Source: Bordetella parapertussis (GTDB lineage: Bacteria > Pseudomonadota > Gammaproteobacteria > Burkholderiales > Burkholderiaceae_B). From it: a DNA stretch of 24,621 bases. Of the stretch, positions 15,293 through 24,531 are shown one piece after another; within the stretch, counting starts at the first letter, position 1, and each line of letters opens with the position of its first letter. Location of the stretch: assembly GCA_945872285.1 (NCBI GenBank), contig CAMBZR010000052.1, positions 1 through 24,621 on the forward strand, in the 5' to 3' direction. A program made the position numbers and the translations under genes. A model generated the notes under the pieces. That model was not told where the DNA came from. It was given only the letters and a program-made list of their open reading frames with translations, and did no database searches.

Positions 15293-16020
15293 CAGCTTTG
15301 CGCATAACGCTCTGGGTTTAGACGACGCATTTCTGCATCGATCCAGGCAAATACTTTCTCATTTAACTGTTCGGGAGTCAAGCCAAGCGACGGGATCGCC
15401 GGACCGATTGACACCGTCACCAGGCCCGGCTTTTTAATGAAGGCATTGCGTGGCCAGAGTTCGCCTGCATTATGCGCAATGGGAATGACAGGCGCGCCTG
15501 TGCGTGTCGCAAGGATGGCACCGCCCATTTTGAAGCGTCCCATTTCGCCGGGCGCGATGCGCGTGCCCTCAGGAAACAACAACGGCCAGCGACCTTCGTC
15601 TAAGCGTTGCTGTCCCACCTTGACGACTTGTTCAAACGCATCGCGCCCCTTTTTGCGATCAATCGGGATCATGCCAAGCAGTGCGATGCCCCAGCCAAAA
15701 AAGGGCACGCGATGCAATTCTTGTTTGTAGACAAAGCAGATTTGCCGAGGCAGGTGTGAAGGTAAAAACAGGGTTTCCCACGCGGACTGGTGCTTAGACA
15801 GCACAATCGCGGGCCCGTCAGGTAAGTGTTCAGCCCCCTGAATCTGCCAGCGAATCCCGCAAATGACTTGAGCCCCCCAAGCCGCAAGCTGCGGCCAGCC
15901 CATTGTCAGTTTGTAGCGCCAGTGCAGGGGCAGTGGAGCCCACAACAGACAGGCGAAGGCGTAGGGGATCACGGTAAGTAGCAAGAACAAAGCATAAAGC
16001 GTGGCACGCAGTATCAACAT
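15292..16020 (-). CDS. plsC: 1-acyl-sn-glycerol-3-phosphate acyltransferase
   Basis: A 242-residue membrane-bound acyltransferase converting lysophosphatidate to phosphatidate, the second acylation in phospholipid synthesis. A hydrophobic N-terminal anchor (about 2-30) precedes the active site SKHQSAWET (His77, with Glu82 in place of the usual Asp: an HX4E variant) and the substrate-binding FPEGTR. I chose ATG 16020, 4 bp after the gmhB stop; a TTG at 16053 would add 11 residues and overlap gmhB by 29 bp. It sits in an operon behind glyQ, glyS and gmhB. Confidence 0.93.
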   Translation of the reverse strand: MLILRATLYALFLLLTVIPYAFACLLWAPLPLHWRYKLTMGWPQLAAWGAQVICGIRWQIQGAEHLPDGPAIVLSKHQSAWETLFLPSHLPRQICFVYKQELHRVPFFGWGIALLGMIPIDRKKGRDAFEQVVKVGQQRLDEGRWPLLFPEGTRIAPGEMGRFKMGGAILATRTGAPVIPIAHNAGELWPRNAFIKKPGLVTVSIGPAIPSLGLTPEQLNEKVFAWIDAEMRRLNPERYAQS

Positions 16021-16024
16021 CGCA

Positions 16025-16567
16025 TCAGACCGTTTTCGCAAGGATTTGCTCAACCGCGTCAGACAGGTCGACGGCTTGCCGTGTGCCTGCTGGCAAGCCG
16101 CCCTGCTTCAGGGTCTTCGCGCCGTTACCTGTTTGTACTAACCAAGGCGTACAGCCTGCTGCGGCACTGGCTTGTAAGTCGCGTAAAGAATCACCGATTG
16201 CCGCAACCCCAGTCAGTTCAGTATCGTAGCGCCGCGCAATATCTTCAAACAGGCCAGGGAGTGGTTTACGGCAAAGGCAATGTTCATCAGGGCCATGCGG
16301 ACACACAAAAAACGCATCGATCGCACCAGCAAGCTGCGCTAATTCTTTACGAAGCTTTTGATGAATCGAAGTGAGCGCAGTGATGTCAAACAAACCGCGG
16401 GCCAGACCAGACTGATTTGAGGCAACGGCGACGGTATAGCCAGCCTGATACAGCCTGGCAATCGCGTGCAGGCTGCCGGGTATGGCAACCCACTCGTCTG
16501 GGTGCTTAATGTAGTCGGGGCTGTCGAGATTGATCACCCCGTCGCGATCTAAAATAATGAGCTTCAT
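16025..16567 (-). CDS. gmhB: D-glycero-beta-D-manno-heptose 1,7-bisphosphate 7-phosphatase
   Basis: A 180-residue HAD-superfamily phosphatase removing the 7-phosphate of heptose 1,7-bisphosphate, a step in ADP-heptose synthesis for the LPS inner core. The nucleophile motif LDRDGVIN has Asp7 and Asp9; motif II is the SNQSG segment (50-54); the structural zinc site is C89-P-H91 with C97-L-C99 (VCPHGPDEHCLCRKP); GDSLRD (125-130) gives the last acidic motif. The zinc loop distinguishes GmhB from histidinol phosphatase relatives less clearly than context does. Overlaps glyS by 4 bp (ATGA). It would supply heptose to LPS enzymes, possibly including the GT9 enzyme 14 kb away. Confidence 0.93.
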   Translation of the reverse strand: MKLIILDRDGVINLDSPDYIKHPDEWVAIPGSLHAIARLYQAGYTVAVASNQSGLARGLFDITALTSIHQKLRKELAQLAGAIDAFFVCPHGPDEHCLCRKPLPGLFEDIARRYDTELTGVAAIGDSLRDLQASAAAGCTPWLVQTGNGAKTLKQGGLPAGTRQAVDLSDAVEQILAKTV

Positions 16568-18702
16568 GCCGCGAGCCTTGAAATATCAGCGACTTGATTC
16601 ATCAAACCGTGTAATTGGGCAAGTAAGGCCAAACGATTGTTTCGTACCGCGAGGTCGTCGGCCATCACCATAATATCTTGAAAAAAAGCATCTACCGACG
16701 CGCGGGCCTGAGCAAGCGTCGCCAACGCAGCTTGATAGTCGCCGGCTGCAACACACTTTTGTGCCAGAGGTTGCAAGTGAGCGATCGTGCTGGCCAGAGC
16801 CTGCTCGGCAGGCTCGCTGAGAAGGTTTTGGTTCAACGGTTGCAAGTTGCCTTCGACTTTTTTTAGTAAATTACCGATCCGCTTATTGGCAGCAGCCAAA
16901 CTTGCAGCATCGGGGCCTTGCGCAAAGGTGACTGCGGCCTGCACGCGTGCCAGCACTTGATGAAGCGGTGGCGAGATCGCAAGTACCGCTTCAACGGCGT
17001 TACGGTCAAACTGCGTGATTAATTGGTTGCGCAGGCGCTCGAGGATGAACGCCTGAACCTGGGCGACGGTCGCGTCGGCCAAGGCCGCGGGCTCGAAGGT
17101 GTTTGCCGCAGCCAGTAACAGGCCGTCAAGGGTAAGCGGCCCCTCTTGCTGAATAGGCAAGAACCCTCCCGCCGTGAGTTGCTCAAAGGCGCTTAGCAGG
17201 CCTAAGGCGGCGCGGCGCAAGCCAAACGGATCGCGTTCGCCTGTGGGGGCCAGGCCGATACCCCAGATGCCGATTAGGGTCTCTGCGCGCTCTGCTATGA
17301 ACAAGATGGCAGCCGTCATATTTGCAGAGGTGACCGGTTGCTCAAGGCGAATTTTGTATTGCTCGGCCAATGCCTGTACAACTGCTTCGGGCTCTTGATC
17401 TGCTTTGGCGTAATACGAAGCCATAATGCCTTGCAACTCAGGAAACTCGCCCACCATATTGGTATTCAAGTCGGCCTTTGCGAGCAGCGCCGCACGTTTG
17501 GCGAGCGCCGCATCGGCGTTTAGGCTCTGGGCCAGCCAGGCGGCAATTTTTTGTACCCGTGTCGTACGCTGTAATTGTGTGCCTAATTTGTTGTGATAAA
17601 CAATCGAGGCGAGCTGTGGCACGCGTTGGTGCAAAGGTGTTTTGCGATCGGTATCGAAAAAGAACTGCGCGTCGGCCAAGCGCGGGCGCACCACGCGTTC
17701 GTTGCCTTCGATGATGGCTGCTGGGTACTCGGTGGGCATGTTGCTGACGATTAAAAATTGATTCGTCAACGCACCAGTGGTTGGCCTGAAAAGTGGAAAA
17801 TATTTTTGGTTCAGGCGCATGGTCAAAATCAGACACTCTTGCGGCACCTGTAAAAAGCGCTCTTCGAAGGTGCCAACGTACACCGCTGGCGCCTCGACCA
17901 GGGCGGTGACCTCGTCAAGCAAGGCGTGCACGGCAGGGTCTTGCCCCAAGGTCGCGTTTAAGGCTTGCGCCTGTGTGGCGAGCAAAGCTTGGATTTTTTC
18001 GCGTCGTGCGGCAAACGAGGCGATGACCTGACCGGTTTGCGCAAGCTGTCGCTCGTAGCTGTTGGCATCCTCAATGTCGATCGCCTCTGGATGCAGAAAA
18101 CGATGCCCGTAGGTGGTGCGCCCGGCTTGTAAACCCAGAATCGTGGCGGGGATCACCTGAGCGCCAAACAGCGTGACCAGTGCATGTGCGGGACGCACGA
18201 ATTTGACCGTGGTGACACCGTCGGCCAATTGATATTTCATGACCTTCGGAATCGGCAGCGCCGCAAGCGATGTTTCAATTGCGGCTTGCAATGCCTCGGT
18301 TAACGCCAGGCCAGGCGCTGTGCCGCGCGCGACTAAATACTCTTGTTTGCCATCGGACTCGCGCTCGAGCGCGCCGAGCGGCAGGTCGGCCCAACCCTTG
18401 GCAGCCAGTTTCTTTTGCAGCGCGGGTGTGGCCTGACCCTGGGCATCGAGCCCCACTTTCACAGGCATGAGTTTTTCGGCGAAGGGTTGTTCGGGGGCCA
18501 GTGCCAACACCTGAGAGAGGCGCACAGCCAAACGCCGCGGCGAAGCGAAAGCGGTTACGGTGTTTGGCGCCGCGAGTAAACCCTGCGCTTGCAATGCGTC
18601 ACAGACGCCTTGTGCGAAAGCCTGCCCAAGTTTAGGCAAGGCTTTTGGGGGTAATTCTTCAGTAAACAGTTCGATGAGCAGCGGCTGGATAGTTTGGGTC
18701 AT
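16564..18702 (-). CDS. glyS: Glycine-tRNA ligase beta subunit
   Basis: A 712-residue beta subunit of the bacterial alpha2beta2 glycyl-tRNA synthetase, which recognises tRNA-Gly. The N-terminus ([18 protein letters not shown], 8-25) is typical, as are the central HD-like region ([24 protein letters not shown]) and the [14 protein letters not shown] segment. The C-terminal part resembles the anticodon-binding DALR-type helical domain. The length is slightly above E. coli's 689. The ATG overlaps the glyQ stop as ATGA and its stop overlaps gmhB in the same way, so translation is coupled along the operon. Confidence 0.97.
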   Translation of the reverse strand: MTQTIQPLLIELFTEELPPKALPKLGQAFAQGVCDALQAQGLLAAPNTVTAFASPRRLAVRLSQVLALAPEQPFAEKLMPVKVGLDAQGQATPALQKKLAAKGWADLPLGALERESDGKQEYLVARGTAPGLALTEALQAAIETSLAALPIPKVMKYQLADGVTTVKFVRPAHALVTLFGAQVIPATILGLQAGRTTYGHRFLHPEAIDIEDANSYERQLAQTGQVIASFAARREKIQALLATQAQALNATLGQDPAVHALLDEVTALVEAPAVYVGTFEERFLQVPQECLILTMRLNQKYFPLFRPTTGALTNQFLIVSNMPTEYPAAIIEGNERVVRPRLADAQFFFDTDRKTPLHQRVPQLASIVYHNKLGTQLQRTTRVQKIAAWLAQSLNADAALAKRAALLAKADLNTNMVGEFPELQGIMASYYAKADQEPEAVVQALAEQYKIRLEQPVTSANMTAAILFIAERAETLIGIWGIGLAPTGERDPFGLRRAALGLLSAFEQLTAGGFLPIQQEGPLTLDGLLLAAANTFEPAALADATVAQVQAFILERLRNQLITQFDRNAVEAVLAISPPLHQVLARVQAAVTFAQGPDAASLAAANKRIGNLLKKVEGNLQPLNQNLLSEPAEQALASTIAHLQPLAQKCVAAGDYQAALATLAQARASVDAFFQDIMVMADDLAVRNNRLALLAQLHGLMNQVADISRLAA

Positions 18703-19625
18703 GCTTGCGCCCCTTTGACGTCTGGGGCCTGTGCAACGCCGTTACCACCCATCATCGGAAAGCCCAGCTGTTCGCGCGCGTCGTAATAGGCTTGTGCCAC
18801 CGCACGCGAGAGGTTGCGAATGCGGCCAATATAAGCGGCACGCTCGGTGACGCTGATCGCACCGCGGGCATCAAGCATGTTGAAGGTGTGCGCGGCTTTC
18901 AGCGTCGCTTCGTAGGCGGGCAGAGCAAGAGGAATCTCAATTAAGCGCTTAGCATTGGTTTCGTGATCGGTGAAGTGCCTGAACAACATGTCAGCGTCAG
19001 AATGTTCAAAGTTGTAGATGGATTGTTCAACTTCGTTTTGATGAAACACATCGCGATATAGCACCGTGCCCTTCGGGCCGCTTGTCCAGACCAGATCGTA
19101 GACACTTTCAACGCCTTGCAAATACATGGCTAAACGTTCTAAACCATAAGTGATTTCGCCGGTTGTGGGCGTGCAGTCTAAGCCGCCTACCTGTTGAAAA
19201 TAAGTGAATTGCGTGACTTCCATGCCGTTGAGCCAGACTTCCCAGCCCAGACCCCAAGCGCCGAGCGTGGGGTTTTCCCAGTCATCTTCGACAAAACGGA
19301 TGTCGTGCGCTGTGGGATCAATACCCAGGGCTTTTAGCGAGCCAATGTAAAGATCCAAAATATCAGATGGCGCCGGTTTGAGTACGACTTGATACTGGTA
19401 ATAATGTTGCAGCCGATTGGGGTTTTCGCCATAGCGCCCGTCTTTTGGGCGTCGCGAGGGTTGCACATAGGCTGCGCGCCAAGGCTCGGGGCCGATCGCA
19501 CGAAGAAAGGTTGCAGTGTGAGAGGTGCCCGCGCCGACCTCCATATCGTAGGGTTGGAGCAGGGCGCAGCCCTGCCGATCCCAGTACTCTTGCAGACGCA
19601 GAATGATTTGCTGAAAAGTGAGCAT
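18699..19625 (-). CDS. glyQ: Glycine-tRNA ligase alpha subunit
   Basis: A 308-residue catalytic alpha subunit of glycyl-tRNA synthetase that activates glycine with [22 protein letters not shown] (2-20), [20 protein letters not shown] and [29 protein letters not shown] form the class II core and are near-invariant in this family. It is the first gene of a seven-gene minus-strand run (glyQ, glyS, gmhB, plsC, YgjP-like, gloA, glycerate kinase). The 218-bp gap upstream, shared with the divergent crotonase gene, should hold its promoter, but I could not pick a convincing one. Confidence 0.97.
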   Translation of the reverse strand: MLTFQQIILRLQEYWDRQGCALLQPYDMEVGAGTSHTATFLRAIGPEPWRAAYVQPSRRPKDGRYGENPNRLQHYYQYQVVLKPAPSDILDLYIGSLKALGIDPTAHDIRFVEDDWENPTLGAWGLGWEVWLNGMEVTQFTYFQQVGGLDCTPTTGEITYGLERLAMYLQGVESVYDLVWTSGPKGTVLYRDVFHQNEVEQSIYNFEHSDADMLFRHFTDHETNAKRLIEIPLALPAYEATLKAAHTFNMLDARGAISVTERAAYIGRIRNLSRAVAQAYYDAREQLGFPMMGGNGVAQAPDVKGAQA

Positions 19626-19735
19626 GAAGATTTGAACGCGATAAAGGCTGTTTAAGTTGGCAGTTTACCGTGGGGCAGGCTGTGTGGGTGGCTTGCGACT
19701 GGTACGCAGCCTCTTGGGTTCAAGATTCGGTGTTC

Positions 19736-19766
19736 TTGCTAGCTCGCTGCGCCAATCGCCTATCAT
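19736..19766 (+). promoter_or_regulatory. Weak promoter candidate for the crotonase gene
   Basis: TTGCTA (19736-19741) and TATCAT (19761-19766) resemble -35 and -10 boxes, but the 19-bp spacing is longer than ideal. The transcript would have a leader of about 70 nt before ATG 19844. Confidence 0.2.
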
Positions 19767-19843
19767 TCAAGGTTGGTTTGTTAACGTTCAGGGTGATCGC
19801 CAAGGGGCGCCACCGTGCACGGGCCACTGTTCAAGGAGTTTGT

Positions 19844-20611
19844 ATGTCAGCACTGGTAAGCGTCGAGTATCTTGACGCGATTCAGCTTATTACGATTAAC
19901 CGTCCTGAGGCGCGTAATGCGATCAGTCTTGAGACCGCACACCAGCTATCGGCCGCCTTCGACACGCTAGACGCGCGCGACGATATCCGGATCGCGATTC
20001 TCACGGGGGCGGGTGGTACCTTTAGTTCTGGGATGGATCTGAAAGATTTTGCTCAGACGCGCAAACGCGCGCTGGTCGAGGGAAAGGGCTTTGCTGGTTT
20101 AAACGAGGCTCCCCCTAAAAAACCCTTGATCGCCGCAGTGGAAGGCTACGCCGTGGCGGGCGGTTTTGAAATGGTACTGGCGTGTGATTTGGTGGTGGCT
20201 GCCAACAACGCCATGTTCGGTCTGCCAGAAGTCAAGCGGGGCCTGGTGGCGGGCTCGGGGGGCTTGTTACGCCTGCCGCGTCAGCTTCCCCACCACATCG
20301 CCATGGAGATCATTTTAACGGGCGACATGCTGCCGGCTTTACGGGCGCAGCAGTATGGCTTGATTAATGTGCTGACCGAACCCGGGCAGGCACTGGCACA
20401 GGCGATTAAGCTTGCCCAAAGAATCTGCGAAAATGGCCCGTTAGCGGTGCAAACTAGTAAAAGTGTCGTGAACAAAGGAGCCGACTTTTCGGCAGACGAA
20501 ATGTTTGATCTGCAGCGGCCCCTGATTCACCATATTTTTTTGTCAGACGATGCCAAAGAGGGCGCCACCGCTTTTGCACAAAAGCGTCAGCCGGTGTGGC
20601 GCGGAAGATAA
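19844..20611 (+). CDS. Enoyl-CoA hydratase / crotonase-family protein
   Basis: A 255-residue crotonase-fold enzyme acting on acyl-CoA thioesters. The oxyanion-hole segments FSSGMDLKDF (60-69) and GYAVAGGFE (101-109) are present. Both catalytic glutamates of enoyl-CoA hydratases are at the expected 20-residue spacing: Glu109 (GGFE) and Glu129 (GLPE). That supports a true hydratase over isomerase or dehalogenase variants, though the substrate is open. I start at ATG 19844 because AAGGAG is at 19833-19838; the longer open frame from 19670 has no family resemblance in its first 58 residues. It is divergent from glyQ, and the fumarase gene follows 129 bp downstream on the same strand. Confidence 0.9.
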   Translation: MSALVSVEYLDAIQLITINRPEARNAISLETAHQLSAAFDTLDARDDIRIAILTGAGGTFSSGMDLKDFAQTRKRALVEGKGFAGLNEAPPKKPLIAAVEGYAVAGGFEMVLACDLVVAANNAMFGLPEVKRGLVAGSGGLLRLPRQLPHHIAMEIILTGDMLPALRAQQYGLINVLTEPGQALAQAIKLAQRICENGPLAVQTSKSVVNKGADFSADEMFDLQRPLIHHIFLSDDAKEGATAFAQKRQPVWRGR

Positions 20612-20740
20612 ATTTTGTGTCGACGCTCGCTTGAGCTGACCGGATCAGTACGCTCGTTGCCCCACGCATTTTTTTGTATTTGAAAGCTTTTGCTGTTCCA
20701 TTCAATTTTTGATTAGCTCCTTTTTATAGCAGGTGCCTCT

Positions 20741-22264
20741 ATGTCAGTCATTATTCAAGAAGAAGATTTCGTTTCGTCGATTGCTGACGCTATTCAGTTC
20801 ATCAGCTATTATCATCCGGCGGATTACATCAAACATCTGGCGCGTGCGTACGAGCGCGAAGAAAGCCCTGCAGCAAAAGATGCGATGGCGCAAATTTTGA
20901 CAAACTCGCGCATGAGCGCCGAGGGTCATCGGCCGATCTGCCAAGACACCGGTATCGTCAATGTGTTTTTAAAAATAGGGATGGACGTCCGCTTCAATAC
21001 CAAAAAAAATATTCAAGAGTTGTGTGACGAAGGCGTGCGCCGAGGCTATCTCAATCCAGAAAATCCTTTGCGGGCGTCGATTTTGGATGACCCGATTTTT
21101 TTGCGTAAAAACACCAAAGACAATACGCCCTGCATCGTAAACGTCGAGCTCGTTCAGGGCGCTAAAGTCGACGTGCAAATCGCGTCTAAGGGCGGCGGCT
21201 CTGAAAATAAATCCAAGCTTGCCATGCTCAATCCAAATGATTCAATCCTTGACTGGGTATTAAAAACGGTCCCGACGATGGGTGCAGGCTGGTGTCCGCC
21301 GGGTATGTTGGGGATTGGCGTTGGCGGCACGGCTGAAAAGGCCGTGTTGATGGCCAAGCAAGCGTTAATGGAAGATCTCGATATGTACGAGCTGCTTGAG
21401 CGTGGACCAAGCAATAAAATTGAAGAATTGCGTATTGAGTTGTATCAAAAGGTCAATGCTCTGGGGATTGGTGCGCAGGGCTTAGGTGGTTTGACAACAG
21501 TACTCGATGTCAAAATCAAAACGTTTGCGACGCACGCCGCATCGTTTCCAGTTGCGATGATCCCAAATTGTGCGGCGACCCGTCATGCGCACTTTGAGTT
21601 AAACGGTTCGGGCCCTGCACACTTGCATCGCCCGTCACTGTCTGACTGGCCTGATGTCAACTGGGCGCCAAATTACAAATCGTCGCGTCAGGTGGATTTA
21701 AACAAACTGACGCCTGCAGAAGTTGCCAGTTGGAAACCGGGCCAGACCTTGCTGCTGAGCGGCAAAATGCTGACGGGTCGAGACGCAGCGCACAAGCGTA
21801 TTCAAGACATGCTGGCTAAAGGTGAAAAATTACCGGTCGATTTCCGTGGCAAAGCGATTTATTACGTGGGCCCGGTTGACCCAGTCGGTGATGAGGTCGT
21901 GGGCCCTGCAGGCCCAACCACCGCGACACGCATGGATAAGTTCACTGACATGATGCTTGAGCAAACGGGTTTGCTTGTGATGATTGGTAAGTCAGAACGT
22001 GGTGCTGAAACGATCGAATCGATTCGTAAGCACAAGTCTGCTTATTTGATGGCGGTGGGTGGTGCTGCGTATCTGGTGTCTAAAGCGATCAAGGCTGCTA
22101 AGGTGGTTGGTTTTGCGGATTTGGGGATGGAGGCCATTTATGAGTTTGATGTGGTGGATATGCCTGTGACGGTGGCGGTCGATTCGAATGGTATTTCGGT
22201 GCATACGACGGGGCCAAAAGAGTGGTCGTCGCGTATTGCTGGGATTCCTGTTGTCGTTCAGTAA
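20741..22264 (+). CDS. Class I fumarate hydratase (4Fe-4S)
   Basis: A 507-residue iron-sulfur fumarase interconverting fumarate and malate in the TCA cycle. The three cluster cysteines are visible: Cys67 (RPICQDTG), Cys185 (GWCPPG) and Cys277 (PNCAATRH). IASKGGGSENKSK and the C-terminal beta domain (YYVGPVDPVGDEVVGPAGPTT) complete the single-chain FumA/FumB type. The oxygen-sensitive cluster is known for the family. ATG 20741 has an AGG about 9 nt upstream. The 129-bp gap before it is AT-rich near the end and probably holds a promoter, but no box pair is clear. A probable terminator follows the stop. Confidence 0.95.
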   Translation: MSVIIQEEDFVSSIADAIQFISYYHPADYIKHLARAYEREESPAAKDAMAQILTNSRMSAEGHRPICQDTGIVNVFLKIGMDVRFNTKKNIQELCDEGVRRGYLNPENPLRASILDDPIFLRKNTKDNTPCIVNVELVQGAKVDVQIASKGGGSENKSKLAMLNPNDSILDWVLKTVPTMGAGWCPPGMLGIGVGGTAEKAVLMAKQALMEDLDMYELLERGPSNKIEELRIELYQKVNALGIGAQGLGGLTTVLDVKIKTFATHAASFPVAMIPNCAATRHAHFELNGSGPAHLHRPSLSDWPDVNWAPNYKSSRQVDLNKLTPAEVASWKPGQTLLLSGKMLTGRDAAHKRIQDMLAKGEKLPVDFRGKAIYYVGPVDPVGDEVVGPAGPTTATRMDKFTDMMLEQTGLLVMIGKSERGAETIESIRKHKSAYLMAVGGAAYLVSKAIKAAKVVGFADLGMEAIYEFDVVDMPVTVAVDSNGISVHTTGPKEWSSRIAGIPVVVQ

Positions 22265-22306
22265 GCCCCTGCAGCTGATCAACATGCCCCTGCCTCACTG
22301 AATCAA

Positions 22307-22335
22307 TTGACACCTCCCTCTGGGTCAAGCTTTTT
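22307..22335 (+). terminator. Probable rho-independent terminator of the fumarase gene
   Basis: TTGACACC (22307-22314) can pair with GGGTCAA (22322-22328), with a bulged A, and the stem is followed by GCTTTTTGC. It lies about 45 bp after the fumarase stop. Confidence 0.5.
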
Positions 22336-22350
22336 GCTTCGATCCTTCGT

Positions 22351-22548
22351 CTTTTCTGGGGGCGGGCAGGGCCCTCTGGGTGGATGTTTGAGGCGCTGAG
22401 GATTTTGCAGGATTGGCGGATGAAGGCGGCCCTTGTTTGAGCGAAGCGAGTTTGGGCCGCCGCCGCTAAGACCAAAAATCGGAGGGGAGTCTGCGCAGCA
22501 GACCGACTCGGTCAGCCGCCCAGAGGGCCCTGCCCGCCCCCAGAAAAG
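22351..22548. repeat. Large palindromic element with 30-bp inverted arms
   Basis: Positions 22351-22380 and 22519-22548 are perfect inverted copies over 30 bp (32 of 33 if extended inward). The arms begin CTTTTCTGGGGGCGGGCAGG. The 138-bp interior contains a stem GGCGGCCC/GGGCCGCC (22425-22432 with 22454-22461) and GTCTGC/GCAGAC (22489-22494 with 22498-22503), plus the near-palindrome ACCGACTCGGT (22502-22512). The whole could fold as one cruciform or branched hairpin. No coding sequence or transposase is inside. It is most like a non-autonomous intergenic repeat (MITE- or REP-like), but only one copy is in this window. Confidence 0.7.
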
Positions 22549-22617
22549 TCATGGCACAACCAACACCCTAAACGCAAGGCCCAAGAAAGCGATCGCTTAA
22601 AAAACAGGCGCGACAAA

Positions 22618-24291
22618 TCACGATAACCCGGTGATCTGCCCCGCATCGTTCACGTCGATTCCGTTTGCTGCTGGCACGGCAGGCAGGCCCGGCATGGTCA
22701 TGATGTCACCGCAGACCATCACCACAAAGCCAGCGCCGGCCGATAGTCTGACTTCGCGAATCGTCAACACGTGACCACTCGGTGCACCCCGCAATTTGGC
22801 ATCGGTCGAAAACGAGTATTGCGTTTTGGCGATGCACACGGGTAGATCACCGTAGCCATCGCTTTGTAGTTGTGCGATTTGCGCGCGAACTTTTGCGTCG
22901 GCTGTGATGCTGACTGCACCGTAGGTCTTGGTTGCGATGGCTTGTACTTTATCCCACAACGAGTCTGAGTCTTGGTACAAAAATTTAAAGTGATTCGGCT
23001 GCTCGCAGAGCTTGACCACAGCATGCGCTAAATCAGCTGCGCCTGCGCCACCCTGTGCCCAGTGTTTGGCGAGTACGACGTCAACACCCAGTGCGGCCGT
23101 GGTGGCTTGCAACAAGGCAATCTCAGCGGCGGTGTCTTCTGTACGATGATTGATCGCCACCACGCAAGGCAACCCAAAATTATGTTTGATGTTGTGAATG
23201 TGACGTTCAAGGTTGACGAGCCCGGCGCGCAGTGCCTCAAGGTTTTCGACACCGACATCTTTCACCTCGACCCCGCCGTGATACTTGAGTGCCCGTACGG
23301 TGGCCACCAACACCACGGCTGAGGGTGTGAGGCCGGCTTTGCGGCATTTGATATTAAAAAATTTTTCGGCGCCTAAGTCTGCGCCAAAGCCCGCTTCGGT
23401 GACGACGTAATCGGCTAACTTTAGTGCGGTGGCTGTGGCCAGGACTGTGTTGCAACCATGCGCGATATTAGCGAACGGACCGCCATGCACGATTGCCGGA
23501 TTATTTTCAAGTGTTTGCACAAGGTTTGGAGCCAGCGCTTCTTTTAAGAGTGCAGTCATTGCGCCTTGTGCTTGCAAATCGCGTGCCAAAATTGGTTTGC
23601 CAGTGAGCGAATAGCCAATCACGATATTGGCGATGCGGTCTTTGAGCTCTTTTAGATTTTTGACCAGGCAAAAGATCGCCATGATTTCTGAAGCCACAAC
23701 GATATCGAAATGGTCTTCGCGTGGGAACCCGTTGGCGGTTCCGCCTAAGCCCACCACGATATTTCGCAGCGCGCGGTCATTTAAGTCAACGACGCGTCGC
23801 CAGTTCACACGTCGCACGTCGATGCCTAGCTTATTGCCGTGATGGATATGATTATCGATCAGCGCGGCAAGTAGGTTGTTGGCGAGGGCGATCGCATTGA
23901 AGTCGCCCGTGAAGTGCAAATTGATGTCTTCCATCGGCACAATTTGCGCCATGCCACCGCCCGCCGCGCCCCCCTTCATGCCAAACACGGGACCCAAAGA
24001 CGGTTCGCGCAAACACATGATGGCGCGCTTGCCAATGTGGTTCAGCGCATCGCCTAAACCAACGGTGGTTGTGGTTTTACCTTCACCGGCCGGGGTCGGA
24101 GAAATCGCAGTGACGAGTATCAGTTTTCCGTTGGGGCGAGCAGCCAGTGAGTCGATGTATTGAAGCGAGAGTTTGGCCTTGAAGCGGCCATAAGGCTCGA
24201 GTTGTTCGACAGGAATCGCGAGGCGCTCTGTCGCAAGTTTAAGAATGGGTTGTTTGTTCGCCGCCTGAGCGATTTCCAGATCACTGCGCAT
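22618..24291 (-). CDS. fhs: Formate-tetrahydrofolate ligase
   Basis: A 557-residue cytoplasmic enzyme making 10-formyl-tetrahydrofolate from formate, THF and ATP, feeding purine and formyl-Met synthesis. The P-loop-like [13 protein letters not shown] (63-75) and [19 protein letters not shown] are family signatures, and the length matches bacterial Fhs. I chose ATG 24291, whose product [11 protein letters not shown] fits the usual N-terminus; a TTG at 24306 would add five residues. Neither has a clear Shine-Dalgarno. It converges with fumarase and diverges from the partial gene at the window end. Confidence 0.96.
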   Translation of the reverse strand: MRSDLEIAQAANKQPILKLATERLAIPVEQLEPYGRFKAKLSLQYIDSLAARPNGKLILVTAISPTPAGEGKTTTTVGLGDALNHIGKRAIMCLREPSLGPVFGMKGGAAGGGMAQIVPMEDINLHFTGDFNAIALANNLLAALIDNHIHHGNKLGIDVRRVNWRRVVDLNDRALRNIVVGLGGTANGFPREDHFDIVVASEIMAIFCLVKNLKELKDRIANIVIGYSLTGKPILARDLQAQGAMTALLKEALAPNLVQTLENNPAIVHGGPFANIAHGCNTVLATATALKLADYVVTEAGFGADLGAEKFFNIKCRKAGLTPSAVVLVATVRALKYHGGVEVKDVGVENLEALRAGLVNLERHIHNIKHNFGLPCVVAINHRTEDTAAEIALLQATTAALGVDVVLAKHWAQGGAGAADLAHAVVKLCEQPNHFKFLYQDSDSLWDKVQAIATKTYGAVSITADAKVRAQIAQLQSDGYGDLPVCIAKTQYSFSTDAKLRGAPSGHVLTIREVRLSAGAGFVVMVCGDIMTMPGLPAVPAANGIDVNDAGQITGLS

Positions 24292-24420
24292 ATCGAAAAT
24301 ATCCAACTTAAGGTGTACGTTATTCAGGGCACGATATTACTTGCGATGGGAGCAGGCCGGCAAAAAAATTCGCAAAAACAACAGGCAGTTTGGTGGTTTT
24401 ACCCGCTGAGGCTAGAACGG

Positions 24421-24453
24421 TTGCAGTGCAATCAGCCGAAATTGTTTCACAAT
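24421..24453. promoter_or_regulatory. Two short dyads in the fhs / partial-gene intergenic region
   Basis: TTGCAGTGCAA (24421-24431) and ATTGTTTCACAAT (24441-24453) are short inverted repeats lying 9 bp apart between divergent genes. They could be operators for a dimeric regulator. If the downstream gene is an IclR regulator, autoregulation would be typical. The rest of this 240-bp gap (24292-24531) shows nothing I can name. Confidence 0.35.
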
Positions 24454-24531
24454 ATGGGATAAGATGGTTGGTGCAGCGCGGCAAGTTCGCCTAAACAAAC
24501 ATCTTCTGACTTTACGTTTTTTCTCAAAGTT

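Larger units (their letters stand above)
22265..22617. other. 353-bp non-coding gap between fumarase and fhs
   Basis: The gap between the convergent fumarase and fhs genes has no credible gene. It holds, in order, a small direct repeat (GCCCCTGC at 22265-22272 and 22286-22293), a probable fumarase terminator (22307-22335), a large GC-rich palindromic element (22351-22548) and a perfect 12-bp palindrome AAGCGATCGCTT (22587-22598). The only long open frame there runs antisense into the fumarase gene. Confidence 0.7.

Noticed and set aside
19670..19843. A longer start for the crotonase gene
   Set aside because: The first 58 residues do not look like a crotonase N-terminus, and a good AAGGAG sits before ATG 19844.
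22098..22475. A 125-codon minus-strand frame running from the palindromic element into fumarase
   Set aside because: It is antisense to the fumarase C-terminus and otherwise reads repeat sequence, with no family resemblance.
22587..22598. AAGCGATCGCTT palindrome as the fhs terminator
   Set aside because: It has no loop and no clean T-run after it on the minus strand. It is a plain palindrome, so I do not call it a terminator.
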